From positions 5,443,798 through 5,507,797 of the forward strand of contig NZ_CM007717.1 in NCBI RefSeq assembly GCF_002019855.1: a stretch of DNA of 64,000 nucleotides. Direction: 5' to 3'. The position numbers and the translations under genes are program-made. This DNA comes from Streptomyces antibioticus (GTDB taxonomy: Bacteria; Actinomycetota; Actinomycetes; Streptomycetales; Streptomycetaceae). How positions within the stretch are numbered: position 1 is the stretch's first letter; each line of letters opens with the position of its first letter. This document shows, piece after piece, positions 16,112-25,031 of this stretch. The notes under the pieces are model-generated. The model had not been told where the DNA came from and searched no databases. It worked only from the letters and a program-made list of their open reading frames with translations.

Positions 16112-17803
16112 CTACGGCAGCGCGTGCACGTGCGGCCCCACCGCGTTGGACCACGCGTTGCCCGCCGTCGCGTCCCAGTTCGTGGACCAGGTCATCGCGC
16201 CCCGCAGGTCGGGGTACGTCCTGGACGGCTTGAAGGAACCGCAGTTCGTGCCCTTGGCCAGGCAGTCGAGGGCGTTGTTGACGATCGTCGGGGAGACGTA
16301 CCCGCTGCCCGCGCCACGCGTGGACGCCGGCAGGCCCAGGCCGACCTGGGACGGGGCGAGGCCGCCCTCCAACTGGATGCAGGCCAGCGCGGTGAGGAAG
16401 TCCACCGAGCCCTGCGAGTAGACCTTGCCGTCGCAGCCCAGCATCGAACCGCTGTTGTAGTACTGCATGTTGACGACCGTGAGGATGTCCTTCACGTTCA
16501 GCGCGGTCTGGAAGTAGGCGCCCGAGGTCGACTGCATGTCGATGGTCTGCGGCGCCATCGTGAGGATCATCGACGGTCCCGCCTGCGCGGACAGGGAGCG
16601 CAGCGCCTGGGTCATGTAGGTCGCGTTGAGACCGTTCTCCAGGTCGATGTCGACGCCGTCGAAGCCGTACGTCTGCATCAGCGAGTGGACCGAGTTCGCG
16701 AAGTTCGTCGCGGAGGCGGAGCTGTTCACCGCGACGGTGCCCGTCTCGCCGCCCACCGAGATGATGACCTTCTTGCCGGCCGCCTGCTTGGCGCGGATGT
16801 CCGCCTTGAACTGGTCGACGGTGTAGCCGCCGAGCCCGGCCGAGTCCAGGTTGAAGGTGACCGCGCCCGGGGTCGCCGTCGCGTCGGCGAACGCCACGGC
16901 GATGATGTCGTACTGGGCGGGGACGTCCGAGATCTTCTGGACGGTCGCGCCGTTGTTGAAGTTCTGCCAGTAGCCGGTCACGGCGTGCTTGGGCAGCGAA
17001 CCGCCCCCGCCGCCCCCGCCCGCCGTGGTCGTCCCGGTCACCGCCGCCGACTTCACGGACTCACCGGCCGCGTTGGTCGCCGTCACCTGGAAGCTGTACG
17101 AGGTCGACGCGGCGAGCCCGGTCACGGTCGCGGAGGTGCCGGTCACCGCCGTCACCTTCGTGCCCGCGCGGTAGACGTTGTAGCCGGTCGCGCCGGAGAC
17201 GGCGTTCCAGGCGAGGGAGACGGACGACGAGGTCGTGCCGGAGACGCTCAGGCCGGCCGGTGCCGCCGGGATCGTGGGTTCGGGGTCGCCGCCCCCGCCG
17301 CCGTCGGGGCCGAACACCGAGATGTCGTCGGCGTAGTAGGCGGCCTGGCCGTACCAGCCGTGCGTGTAGACCGTCACGGAGGTGGTGGAGGAGCCCGTGG
17401 TGAAGCTGGTCGTGAGCTGCTTCCAGGAGGGCGAGTCGGGCGTCCAGGTCGAGACGTCCGTGGTGCCCGTGCCGGTCACCCCGAGGTAGGTGTAGCCGCC
17501 CTGTACCCAGGCGCCCAGCGAATAGGTCGAGTTGGGCTTGACGGCCACGGTCTGGGAGCACCGGGCGTTGTCCTGTCCGGCCGGGGTGGCCTTCAGCGCG
17601 CCCGCGCCGCCGTGCGTGGGCGAGGAGACGGTCGTACCGCTGCCCGCCGAACAGGTCCAGTTGGAGAGGCCGGACTCGAAGCCGGCGTTCTTGGCGTTGT
17701 TCACGTCCGCGGCGGACGCCTGAGCCGCGCCCGCCAGGGTGAGGGCCAGCGCGGCGGTCACCGCGCCCGACCACAGCCGTGTCGATCTTTTATGTGGGGA
17801 CAT
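16112..17803 (-). CDS. Secreted GH18 chitinase with N-terminal carbohydrate-binding and FnIII domains
   Basis: The 563-residue precursor has a signal peptide (KRSTRLWSGAVTAALALTLA to ASA, about residue 32). A beta-sandwich carbohydrate-binding domain follows (33-165), then an acidic Gly linker, a fibronectin type III domain (about 182-265), a poly-Gly linker and a GH18 catalytic barrel (about 275-563). The catalytic motif DGVDIDLE ends at E389, the general acid; MQYYN supplies the usual Tyr. It cleaves chitin outside the cell. The layout resembles S. coelicolor ChiA-type enzymes. No Shine-Dalgarno is visible upstream of the ATG, and a DasR-type operator sits only ten bases upstream. Confidence 0.93.
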   Translation of the reverse strand: MSPHKRSTRLWSGAVTAALALTLAGAAQASAADVNNAKNAGFESGLSNWTCSAGSGTTVSSPTHGGAGALKATPAGQDNARCSQTVAVKPNSTYSLGAWVQGGYTYLGVTGTGTTDVSTWTPDSPSWKQLTTSFTTGSSTTSVTVYTHGWYGQAAYYADDISVFGPDGGGGGDPEPTIPAAPAGLSVSGTTSSSVSLAWNAVSGATGYNVYRAGTKVTAVTGTSATVTGLAASTSYSFQVTATNAAGESVKSAAVTGTTTAGGGGGGGSLPKHAVTGYWQNFNNGATVQKISDVPAQYDIIAVAFADATATPGAVTFNLDSAGLGGYTVDQFKADIRAKQAAGKKVIISVGGETGTVAVNSSASATNFANSVHSLMQTYGFDGVDIDLENGLNATYMTQALRSLSAQAGPSMILTMAPQTIDMQSTSGAYFQTALNVKDILTVVNMQYYNSGSMLGCDGKVYSQGSVDFLTALACIQLEGGLAPSQVGLGLPASTRGAGSGYVSPTIVNNALDCLAKGTNCGSFKPSRTYPDLRGAMTWSTNWDATAGNAWSNAVGPHVHALP

Positions 17804-17812
17804 GACAATAAG

Positions 17813-17826
17813 TTGGTCCAGACCAA
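17813..17826. promoter_or_regulatory. dre-like DasR operator upstream of the chitinase gene
   Basis: TTGGTCCAGACCAA is a 14-bp dyad with perfect TTGGTC/GACCAA arms. It closely matches the DasR-responsive element (ACTGGTCTAGACCACT type) that represses Streptomyces chitinase genes until glucosamine-6-phosphate signals chitin breakdown. It is 10-23 bases from the chitinase ATG, immediately downstream of a TTGACA-like sequence (17833-17838, minus strand). Confidence 0.85.
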
Positions 17827-17827
17827 T

Positions 17828-17842
17828 TCTCTTGTCAAGAGA
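17828..17842. promoter_or_regulatory. Second palindrome abutting the dre site
   Basis: TCTCTTG-T-CAAGAGA is a perfect 7-bp-arm dyad one base away from the dre site. It contains the TTGACA-like hexamer of the presumed chitinase promoter. It could be a second regulator's operator. Confidence 0.5.
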
Positions 17843-18041
17843 TCCGTATGTGGAGAGTCGGTGTGCGCAACCTGCCCCGGTTTGCCGCGACTTGCGAGAA
17901 GAACAGTTGCCTACCAGCTACGGAAAGCTGTTCTCCGGCCACAGGGCCGTGGATACAGTGCTGACGTAGTCACGCAATGAAGTCACCCCGGCGCACCGGC
18001 GTCACCCCGGTGGGCCGGACCGCGGAATCGGGGAGCTGCGC

Positions 18042-18917
18042 GTGCCAACTGCCGTTGCCGTGACCGGCGCCGACCTGGCGCTGCCGCCGCAGGACGAACG
18101 GACCCTGCCCGCCGCCGTGCTCGACGGCCTGGACCGGCTGCCGCTCGACCAGGCCCTGGCCGCCGTCCAGACCCTCGTCGAACAGCACGGCCACGTGATC
18201 GTGGTGTACTCCCGGGCCACACCCCCGGCCGTGGCACAGCGGTTGCACACCATCCGCGCCCTCCTGGAGAGCGACCGCATCGCGCTCTTCCGCCCCGACC
18301 TGCCCCCGCTCGGAGTCGCCGTCCTGGCCCGCCAGTTGCGCCAGCTCGCCTCCTGCGACCTCGGGCCCGGCGTGCTCGCCTCGGCCGGCCGGCTGCTCAC
18401 CCACTACCTCCACGCGGGCGCGCTCCTCGGCTCCGTCGCCCGGCTGGACCGGGTGCCCGTCGTCGGCCTGACCTCGCACGCCAGATCCTGGGTCCCCGGC
18501 AGCCAGTTCGCGGTGCTCGCCCACCCCCAGCCCACGCTGGTCAAGGCCGGACCCGATGTCACCCTGCCCGGACCGGAGTTCGGCACCTGGCTGCTCGTGG
18601 GACGCGGCCAGCTCCCCTCCGACTGGGTCACCGGCACCCTCGCCCCCGCCTGGAAGGTACAGGGCCTGCGCGAGACCGAGGCCCCCGCCGAGTCCGCCGC
18701 CTGGTGGGGCACCGGCAAACTCGTCGAGTTCTGCGCCTACCTGCCCGATCTCTCGGTCCTCTACCAACTGGTCGCCTCGGTCCGGCGCGGCGTCTGCCAC
18801 TGGTGCGGCATCGACGTCATCGGCGACCGCTGCGTCTTCTGCTCCGCCACCCCACCACCCCCCTCCGAACTCAACGCCCGCCCCGTCCGCCCGAACCGCG
18901 CCCTGACCACGGGCTGA
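18042..18917 (+). CDS. Hypothetical protein heading the Tad pilus operon, with C-terminal zinc ribbon
   Basis: The 291-residue protein has no family I can name. The bulk is an alpha/beta globular protein without signal peptide or membrane helix (for example DQALAAVQTLVEQHGHVIVVYSRATPP and SWVPGSQFAVLAHPQ). Near the C-terminus CHWCGIDVIGDRCVFC forms a compact four-cysteine zinc ribbon, followed by a disordered tail. The GTG at 18042 has GGGGAG six bases upstream. It precedes cpaB by 73 bases in the same direction, so it may be a cytoplasmic accessory or regulatory subunit of pilus assembly. Confidence 0.75.
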   Translation: MPTAVAVTGADLALPPQDERTLPAAVLDGLDRLPLDQALAAVQTLVEQHGHVIVVYSRATPPAVAQRLHTIRALLESDRIALFRPDLPPLGVAVLARQLRQLASCDLGPGVLASAGRLLTHYLHAGALLGSVARLDRVPVVGLTSHARSWVPGSQFAVLAHPQPTLVKAGPDVTLPGPEFGTWLLVGRGQLPSDWVTGTLAPAWKVQGLRETEAPAESAAWWGTGKLVEFCAYLPDLSVLYQLVASVRRGVCHWCGIDVIGDRCVFCSATPPPPSELNARPVRPNRALTTG

Positions 18918-18990
18918 ACCTCCCGGCCCGCCGTTCCGCTCCGTCGTCCCGTTCCCGCACGACCCGACCCCCAACGAGGTTGCACGGTCC

Positions 18991-19698
18991 ATGAACTCCC
19001 GTCAGCGCCGCGGCGTGATCCTTCTGCTTCTGTCGGTGTTGTGCGCCCTCGGCGCCTTCGCCGGTGTGCTGTCCGTCATAGACGACGTGAACTCCAAGGT
19101 GGGGCCCGAGGTCACCGCCTACGAGCTGCGCTCCGACGTCGCGCCCTACACCGCCCTGAACGCGGGCCAGTTCAAGAAGATCAGCATGCCGGAGCGCTGG
19201 CTGTCGGAGAACGCCGTCACCGACCTCGCCGCCGTCCGCGGGAAGATCGCCGTGACCACGCTGAAGAAGGGCTCCCTGCTCCAGAGCGACATGCTGGTCG
19301 ACCGGCCCGCACTGCGCCCCGGACAGCAGGAGGTCGCCATCATGATCGACGCGGCGACCGGCGTCGCGGGCAAGATCACCCCCGGCTCCTCCGTCAACGT
19401 CTACGCCACCTTCGAGGGCGCCCGCGACAGCGACCCCGACCAGTCGAAGATCATCGTCACGGGCGCCCGGGTCCTCGACGTCGGCGAGCTGACCGCCCTG
19501 CGGCCCGACGCCGACGACCGCGACCGCTCCGCCACCGAGGCCGTCCCCATCACCTTCGCGCTCTCCGCCCTCGACGCCCAGCGCCTCACCTACGCCGAGT
19601 CCTTCGCCAAGCGCGTCCGCCTCGCGCTCGTGGCCCCCGGCAGCAGCGCCTCGGTCCCCGACCAGGACCGTACGTACGAACTCGCCACGGACAAGTGA
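18991..19698 (+). CDS. cpaB: Flp pilus assembly protein CpaB/RcpC (SAF domain)
   Basis: The 235-residue protein has an N-terminal membrane anchor (GVILLLLSVLCALGAFAGVLSVI, about 8-30). It continues with an SAF-type domain (VTAYELRSDVAPYTALNAGQF...ISMPERWL, then LKKGSLLQSDMLVD) and the CpaB C-terminal region (ITPGSSVNVYATFEG, KIIVTGARVLDVG). In Gram-negative Tad systems CpaB stabilises the secretin; in Gram-positive species, without a secretin, it probably acts at the cell wall side of the membrane. It is the first clear structural gene of the pilus locus. Confidence 0.88.
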   Translation: MNSRQRRGVILLLLSVLCALGAFAGVLSVIDDVNSKVGPEVTAYELRSDVAPYTALNAGQFKKISMPERWLSENAVTDLAAVRGKIAVTTLKKGSLLQSDMLVDRPALRPGQQEVAIMIDAATGVAGKITPGSSVNVYATFEGARDSDPDQSKIIVTGARVLDVGELTALRPDADDRDRSATEAVPITFALSALDAQRLTYAESFAKRVRLALVAPGSSASVPDQDRTYELATDK

Positions 19699-19711
19699 GA
19701 GGCCGCCGCCC

Positions 19712-20959
19712 ATGCCCACGAGGATCCTCCCGGCCGTCGGCGACGCGGACGCGGTCCGTGCCCTCACCACCCTGCTCAGCCAGCTCCCCGACGCCGAACC
19801 CGTGGCCCCCGTCGGCGACTCCACCCAGCTCGTCGACACCCTCGCCCGGCTCGCCGCCGAGTCCGTCGACGAACTCCCCGAGGTCGTCGTCGTCCACGAA
19901 CGCATCGGCCCCGTCCCCGCGCTGGAACTCGTCCACGAGGTCGCCCTGCGCTTCCCGGCGGTCGGCGTCATCCTCGTCACCACCGACGTCGGCCCCGGCC
20001 TCTTCCAGGCCGCCATGGACGCCGGCGCCCGCGGCCTGGTCACCCTCCCGCTGAGCTACGAGGAACTCGCCCACCGCGTCCAGGCCGTCGCCCAGTGGTC
20101 CGTCGGCGTACGACGCCATCTCGGCCACGGCGCCGACGTGTTCACCGGCGCCGGCGGCACCGTCGTCACCGTCAGCGGCGCCAAGGGCGGTGTCGGCACC
20201 ACCCTCACCGCGGTCCAACTCGCCCTCGCCGCCCAGGCGTCCGGCCGCCCCACCGCCCTGGTCGACCTCGACCTCCAGACCGGCGACGTCGCCTCCTACC
20301 TCGACGTCCAGTTCCGCCGCTCGGTCGTGGACCTCGCCGCCATCACCGACATCTCGCCCCGCATCCTCGCCGAGGCCGTCTTCCGCCACGACAGCGGCGT
20401 CGCCCTCCTCCTCGCCCCCGCCGAGGGCGAACGCGGCGAGGAGGTCACCGACCGCGCCGCCCGCCAGATCGTCAGCGCCCTGCGCTCCCGCTACGAGGTC
20501 GTCGTCGTCGACTGCGGCGCCCAGCTCGGCGGCGCCGGCGCCACCGTCGTCGAACTCGCCGACACCGCCCTGCTCGTCACCACCCCCGACGTGGTCGCCG
20601 TCCGCGGCGCCAAACGCGCCGTCCGCATGTGGGACCGGCTCCAGATCCGCAAGGCCGAGGAGACCACCGTCGTCGTCAACCGCCACACCCGCACCACCGA
20701 GATCCAGCCGCCCCTCATCCAGCGGATCACCGGCACCGCCGTCGCGGCCACCACGATCCCGGCGAACTTCCGGGAACTCCAGGCCGCCGTCGACGCCGGC
20801 CGCGTCCACGACCTCGACGGCAAGGGCGCCGTACGGCAGGCCCTGTGGGCGCTCGCGGCCGAACTCGGCCTGGTCAAGGCTCCGGAGACCGCGCTCGAAC
20901 GGCGCGGCGGACGCGGCCGGGACCGGGGCGCGGGCGGACTGCGCAGGCGGAAGGAGTGA
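19712..20959 (+). CDS. cpaE: CpaE/TadZ-like MinD-family ATPase of the pilus locus
   Basis: The 415-residue protein has an N-terminal receiver-like domain (about 1-135) of the atypical TadZ/CpaE kind, with EVVVVHERIG in place of a phosphorylatable aspartate site. A MinD/ParA-type ATPase domain follows, with the deviant Walker A motif SGAKGGVGTT (156-164), LVDLDLQTGDVASYLD and VVVDCGAQ. TadZ proteins place the pilus machinery at the cell pole or tip. The tail (RGGRGRDRGAGGLRRRKE) is basic and repeat-like. Fourteen bases separate it from cpaB. Confidence 0.9.
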   Translation: MPTRILPAVGDADAVRALTTLLSQLPDAEPVAPVGDSTQLVDTLARLAAESVDELPEVVVVHERIGPVPALELVHEVALRFPAVGVILVTTDVGPGLFQAAMDAGARGLVTLPLSYEELAHRVQAVAQWSVGVRRHLGHGADVFTGAGGTVVTVSGAKGGVGTTLTAVQLALAAQASGRPTALVDLDLQTGDVASYLDVQFRRSVVDLAAITDISPRILAEAVFRHDSGVALLLAPAEGERGEEVTDRAARQIVSALRSRYEVVVVDCGAQLGGAGATVVELADTALLVTTPDVVAVRGAKRAVRMWDRLQIRKAEETTVVVNRHTRTTEIQPPLIQRITGTAVAATTIPANFRELQAAVDAGRVHDLDGKGAVRQALWALAAELGLVKAPETALERRGGRGRDRGAGGLRRRKE

Positions 20960-20964
20960 ACGCC

Positions 20965-21420
20965 GTGACGCGACGCCGAGCACGGGACCGACAACGGGTC
21001 CGGGACCGAGAACGGGACAGGGTTCGGGACCGGGGCAGAGTTCGGGACCGGGACCGGGACGGGGGGCAGGTCACCGTCGAGTTCCTCGGCATGACCCCGC
21101 TGATCATCGTGACCCTGGTCGTGGTGTGGCAGTTCGTGCTCGTGGGATACACGTTCACGCTCGCGGGGAATGCTGCCGACGAGGCGGTACGCGCGGGAAC
21201 GGCCGCGCCGCCCGGGGGACGGACCGCCGCCTGCCAGGAGGCGGGCCTGAGCAAGCTGGGCGACGCGTGGAGGGGGAACGCCGAGGTGACCTGCGGCGGT
21301 GCCGGATATGTGACGGCCGACGTCACCCTGCGCGTCCCCGTGCTCTTCCCCGGCCTGATCGACTTCCCGTTCCCGGTGCACGGCCACGCCGGCGCCGTAG
21401 AGGAAGACGACGGTGACTGA
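20965..21420 (+). CDS. TadE-like pseudopilin with an Arg-Asp repeat leader
   Basis: The 151-residue protein has the prepilin-like signature GG-QVTVEFLGMTPLIIVTLVVVWQFVLVG, with Glu at +5 after the predicted cleavage site (residue 34/35), then a soluble domain with two cysteines. The leader is odd: residues 7-32 are an almost pure Arg-Asp/Arg-Val alternation (RDRERDRVRDRGRVRDRDRD). GTG 20965 is chosen because AAGGAG lies eight bases upstream; the GTG at 20956 overlaps that site. The 3' end overlaps the next gene. Confidence 0.85.
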   Translation: MTRRRARDRQRVRDRERDRVRDRGRVRDRDRDGGQVTVEFLGMTPLIIVTLVVVWQFVLVGYTFTLAGNAADEAVRAGTAAPPGGRTAACQEAGLSKLGDAWRGNAEVTCGGAGYVTADVTLRVPVLFPGLIDFPFPVHGHAGAVEEDDGD

Positions 21421-21790
21421 CATGCCGTACACGAGGCGCCGCGGGCGGGCCCGCCGGGGCGACCGGGGCCAAGTCGCCCTGGAGTACCTGGGGTTCCTGC
21501 CCCTGTTGCTGCTGGTCGCCCTGGCCGCCGTCCAGCTCGGGATCATCGCCTACACCGCCCAGCAGGCCGGCACGGCCGCCCGCGCCGGCGCCCGCAGCGC
21601 CTCCCTCGACGGGGACACCCAGGGCGACTGCGGTCGCGCCGTGAGCAGTTGGCTCGACGTGTCCTGCGCCGAGGCGGGCCTCGGCGACGAGGTCCGGGTC
21701 ACCGCCGAGATCACGATCCCGTCCGTCGTCCCCGGCATCGGGGACTTCGGCACCGCCCGCAAGACCGCCACCATGCCGGTCGACCACTGA
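21413..21790 (+). CDS. TadE-like minor pseudopilin
   Basis: The 125-residue protein has a basic leader (YTRRRGRARRGDRG), then QVALEYLGFLPLLLLVALAAVQLGIIAYTA with Glu at +5, and a soluble tail of about 75 residues with two cysteines. It matches TadE/TadF pseudopilins processed by a prepilin peptidase. It overlaps the preceding pseudopilin by eight bases, with AGGAAG upstream of GTG 21413; ATG 21422 is an alternative start. The two pseudopilins probably form a priming complex for the Flp fibre. Confidence 0.85.
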   Translation: MTDMPYTRRRGRARRGDRGQVALEYLGFLPLLLLVALAAVQLGIIAYTAQQAGTAARAGARSASLDGDTQGDCGRAVSSWLDVSCAEAGLGDEVRVTAEITIPSVVPGIGDFGTARKTATMPVDH

Positions 21791-21829
21791 CGTCCAGGAG
21801 AAGGAAGCGGACATGAGGAGGAGCCGGAG

Positions 21830-23167
21830 ATGAGTCTGCGGTCCCGCATCACCTCCCCCGAGGAGCAGAGCGGCCGGGGCGAGGACGGCCGGCTGGTCAC
21901 CTCCTACCGTGCCAAACTGCTGGAGGAGATCGACCTCGCCGAGATGAGCTCGCTCGCCGCCGCCGAACGCCGCGCGCGGCTGGAGCGGGTGCTCGGGCAC
22001 ATCATCAGCCGCGAGGGCCCGGTGCTCTCCACCGGCGAGCGCACGCAGTTGATCCGCCGGGTGGTGGACGAGGCGCTCGGCCTCGGCATCCTCGAACCGC
22101 TCCTGGAGGACGCGTCGATCACCGAGATCATGGTGAACGGCCCCGACGCGATCTTCGTCGAACGGGCGGGCCGCGTCGAGCAGTTGCCGCTGCGCTTCGC
22201 CTCCCACGAGCAGTTGATGCAGACCATCGAGCGGATCGTCTCCACCGTCAACCGCCGGGTGGACGAGACCAATCCGATGGTCGACGCCCGGCTGCCGTCC
22301 GGCGAACGCGTCAACGTGATCATCCCGCCGCTCTCCCTGACCGGCCCGATCCTCACCATCCGCCGCTTCCCGCGCTCGTTCACCCTCCAGGAACTGATCG
22401 GCTTCGGCTCCCTCGACGAGCCCATGCTGTATCTGCTGGCCGGGCTGGTGCAGGCGAAGTTCAACGTGATCGTGTCCGGGGCCACCGGCACCGGCAAGAC
22501 CACCCTGCTCAACGCCCTGTCCGGACTGATCCCGGAGGGCGAACGCATCATCACCATCGAGGACTCCGCCGAACTCCAGCTCCAGCAGCCGCACGTCGTC
22601 CGGCTGGAGTCCCGCCCGCCGAACGTCGAGGGCAACGGCCGCATCACCATCCGCGACCTGGTCCGCAACTCCCTGCGGATGCGCCCCGACCGGATCGTGG
22701 TCGGCGAGGTCCGCGGCGGCGAGTCCCTCGACATGCTCCAGGCCATGTCCACCGGCCACGACGGCTCGCTCGCCACCGTCCACGCCAACAGCGCCGAGGA
22801 CGCCCTGACCCGGCTCCAGACCCTGGCCTCCATGTCGGACGTCGAGATCCCCTTCGTCGCCCTGCACGACCAGATCAACAGCGCCGTCGACGTGATCGTC
22901 CAGCTCACCCGGTTCGCCGACGGCGCCCGCCGGATCACCGAGATCGCCCTGCTCGACAGCCACGGCGGCGAACCGTACCGGCTGGCCACCATCGCCCGGT
23001 TCAACGCCCAGCCGATGACCCCGGACGGCCGGATCCACGGCGCCTTCGCCTACTTCCCGCTCCCGCGCCGCACCGCCGACCGCCTCTACATGGCGAGCCA
23101 GCCCATCCCGCCCGCCTTCGGCGTCGCCCGGGACGCCCTCGAACTCACCACACGGGAAGCCCGGTAG
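21830..23167 (+). CDS. cpaF: CpaF/TadA-family secretion ATPase
   Basis: The 445-residue ATPase powers Flp pilus assembly. The N-terminal domain (about 1-195) contains ITEIMVNGPDAIFVERAG and VDARLPSGERVNVIIPPLS. The catalytic domain has Walker A SGATGTGKTTLL (216-227), the ITIEDSAELQL Asp box, RPDRIVVGEVRGGE (Walker B region) and the His box GHDGSLATVHANS. It follows the pseudopilins by 39 bases (including GAGGAG before ATG 21830) and is followed by the TadB and TadC genes. Confidence 0.96.
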   Translation: MSLRSRITSPEEQSGRGEDGRLVTSYRAKLLEEIDLAEMSSLAAAERRARLERVLGHIISREGPVLSTGERTQLIRRVVDEALGLGILEPLLEDASITEIMVNGPDAIFVERAGRVEQLPLRFASHEQLMQTIERIVSTVNRRVDETNPMVDARLPSGERVNVIIPPLSLTGPILTIRRFPRSFTLQELIGFGSLDEPMLYLLAGLVQAKFNVIVSGATGTGKTTLLNALSGLIPEGERIITIEDSAELQLQQPHVVRLESRPPNVEGNGRITIRDLVRNSLRMRPDRIVVGEVRGGESLDMLQAMSTGHDGSLATVHANSAEDALTRLQTLASMSDVEIPFVALHDQINSAVDVIVQLTRFADGARRITEIALLDSHGGEPYRLATIARFNAQPMTPDGRIHGAFAYFPLPRRTADRLYMASQPIPPAFGVARDALELTTREAR

Positions 23168-23172
23168 GAGTC

Positions 23173-24117
23173 ATGGACCTCGACGACCTCATCACCCTCA
23201 CCACCGGCGCCACCCTGCTGACCTGCGTCCTGGCCGTCGCGGGCGTGCACCTGTACGCCAAGGGCCGCGCCCAGCGGGCCGCGCTGGTCGAGCGGCTCTC
23301 CTACACCGGGCAGGAACCCCTCACCGGCCGCCGGCGCCGCTTCCGCGACCTGGACCGGCGGCTGCGCCGCACCGCCGCGGGCCGCCGTCTGGAACGGAAA
23401 CTGGCCGCCACCGGACTGGACGTCACCCCCGCCGAGTTCGTCGTCGCCATGCTCGCGGCCGTGGCGGGACTCTGGCTGCTCGGCCAGGCGGTCCTGGCAC
23501 CCTTCTTCGGCCCGCTCGCCGGACTGCTCGGCGTCTGGGCCGCGCTCCAGTTCCTCAACTGGCAGCGCCAGAAGCGCATCGAGCGGTTCATCAACCAACT
23601 CCCGGAACTGGCCCGCATCCTGGCCAACGCCACCCAGGCCGGACTCGCCCTGCGCACCGCGATCGGCATGGCCGCGGACGAGCTGGAGGCCCCGGCCGGT
23701 GAGGAACTCGCCAAGGTGGCCAACCAGTTGGCCGTCGGCCACTCCATGGACGACGCGCTCGGCGAACTGGCCGACCGGCTGCCCTCCCGCGAACTCGTCG
23801 TCCTCGTCACCACGTTGGTGCTCTCCAACCGGGCCGGCGGCCAGGTGGTCGGCGCCCTGCGCAACCTCACCGAGACCCTGGAGGAACGCAAGGAGACCCG
23901 GCGCGAGGTCCGCACCCAGCTCTCCCAGGTCAGCATGACCTCGTACGCCGTACCCGTCCTGGGGGTGGGCGCGTTGTTCCTCATGGACAGCGTCTCCGAC
24001 GGCACCCTCGACCGGATGACCGGCTCGACCGTCGGCCAGGCGTGCGTCATCGTCGCCTTCGGGCTCTACGCCGTCGGCTTCGTCCTCATCCGCCGTATGT
24101 CCCGCATCGACGTCTGA
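23173..24117 (+). CDS. tadB: TadB-like type II secretion F (GspF) inner-membrane protein
   Basis: The 314-residue protein has an N-terminal helix (LLTCVLAVAGVHLYA), a pair of helices around residues 85-130 (VAMLAAVAGLWLLGQAV) and a C-terminal pair (VPVLGVGALFLMD, GQACVIVAFGLYAVGFVLI). Between them is the cytoplasmic GspF domain (LPELARILANATQAGLALRTAIGMAADELEAPAGEELAKVANQL). It forms the membrane platform with TadC and CpaF. It starts five bases after the cpaF stop. Confidence 0.93.
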   Translation: MDLDDLITLTTGATLLTCVLAVAGVHLYAKGRAQRAALVERLSYTGQEPLTGRRRRFRDLDRRLRRTAAGRRLERKLAATGLDVTPAEFVVAMLAAVAGLWLLGQAVLAPFFGPLAGLLGVWAALQFLNWQRQKRIERFINQLPELARILANATQAGLALRTAIGMAADELEAPAGEELAKVANQLAVGHSMDDALGELADRLPSRELVVLVTTLVLSNRAGGQVVGALRNLTETLEERKETRREVRTQLSQVSMTSYAVPVLGVGALFLMDSVSDGTLDRMTGSTVGQACVIVAFGLYAVGFVLIRRMSRIDV

Positions 24118-24134
24118 CCGAAGGAGGCCGGACC

Positions 24135-25022
24135 GTGGAACTGCTGCTCGCACTCGTGATGGGCCTCAGCGTCTGGGGCGTCTTCGCCGGGATCCGGATG
24201 TACCGGGCCGATGTGAAACTCCCCAGCGACCTGGTGCTCGCCCTGGAGGTCGGCGCGACCCGCACCGGCGCGGTCGGCTCCCTCGTCGACCGCCTCGGCA
24301 TGCGCTACGCCCCCTCCGTCCTGCGGCTGATGGGCCCCAAGCAGGTCGCCCGCTACCGCCGCCGCATCGACCTCGCCGGCAACCCGGGCGGCCTGACCAT
24401 CGACCGCTACGCCGCCCGCCGCGCGGTCTACGGCGCGATCGGCGCCGTCGGCGCCCTGGCCGCGTTCCTCCAGGGCAGCTTCCTCGTCGGCCTGCTCATG
24501 CTGGCCTTCGCGGCGTTCTGGTCCGAGGTCGGCATCTGGTCGGCGATCCGGGTCCGCAAGGACGCCATCGAACGCACCCTGCCCGACTTCCTCGACGTCC
24601 TCGCCGTCGTCGTCAGCGCCGGCCTCGGCTTCCGCCAGGCCCTCGACCGGGTGGCCTCCAAGTACGAGGGCCCCTGGGCCGACGAGATCCGCATCACCCT
24701 GCGCCAGATGGACCTCGGGGTGAGCCGCCGCGAGGCGTTCGAGGAACTGCGCCGCCGCAACGACTCCGAGCAGGTCGCCATGTTCGTCACCGCGCTCCAG
24801 CAGGGCGAGGAACTCGGCGCGCCGATCGTCGACACGCTCGTCGCCATCGCCAAGGACATGCGCCGCACCGACGCCCAGAACGCCCGCCGCAAGGCGGCCC
24901 GTGCGGTGCCCAAGGCCACGCTGATGATCACCACGTTCATGGTCCCGGCGACGATGCTGCTCCTCGGCGCGGGGATGCTGCTGGGCTCCGGCACGGACTT
25001 CAGCTCGATCACGGGGGAGTAG
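24135..25022 (+). CDS. tadC: TadC-like type II secretion F (GspF) inner-membrane protein
   Basis: The 295-residue protein parallels TadB: an N-terminal helix (LLALVMGLSVWGVFAGI), a helical hairpin (AVYGAIGAVGALAAFLQGSFLVGLLMLAFAAFW), a cytoplasmic GspF domain (TLPDFLDVLAVVVSAGLGFRQALDRVAS) and a C-terminal helix (TLMITTFMVPATMLLLGAGML). The GTG at 24135 has AAGGAGG seven bases upstream, so extension upstream is unlikely. It is the last structural platform gene before the two-component system. Confidence 0.93.
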   Translation: MELLLALVMGLSVWGVFAGIRMYRADVKLPSDLVLALEVGATRTGAVGSLVDRLGMRYAPSVLRLMGPKQVARYRRRIDLAGNPGGLTIDRYAARRAVYGAIGAVGALAAFLQGSFLVGLLMLAFAAFWSEVGIWSAIRVRKDAIERTLPDFLDVLAVVVSAGLGFRQALDRVASKYEGPWADEIRITLRQMDLGVSRREAFEELRRRNDSEQVAMFVTALQQGEELGAPIVDTLVAIAKDMRRTDAQNARRKAARAVPKATLMITTFMVPATMLLLGAGMLLGSGTDFSSITGE

Positions 25023-25031
25023 GCGAGGGGG

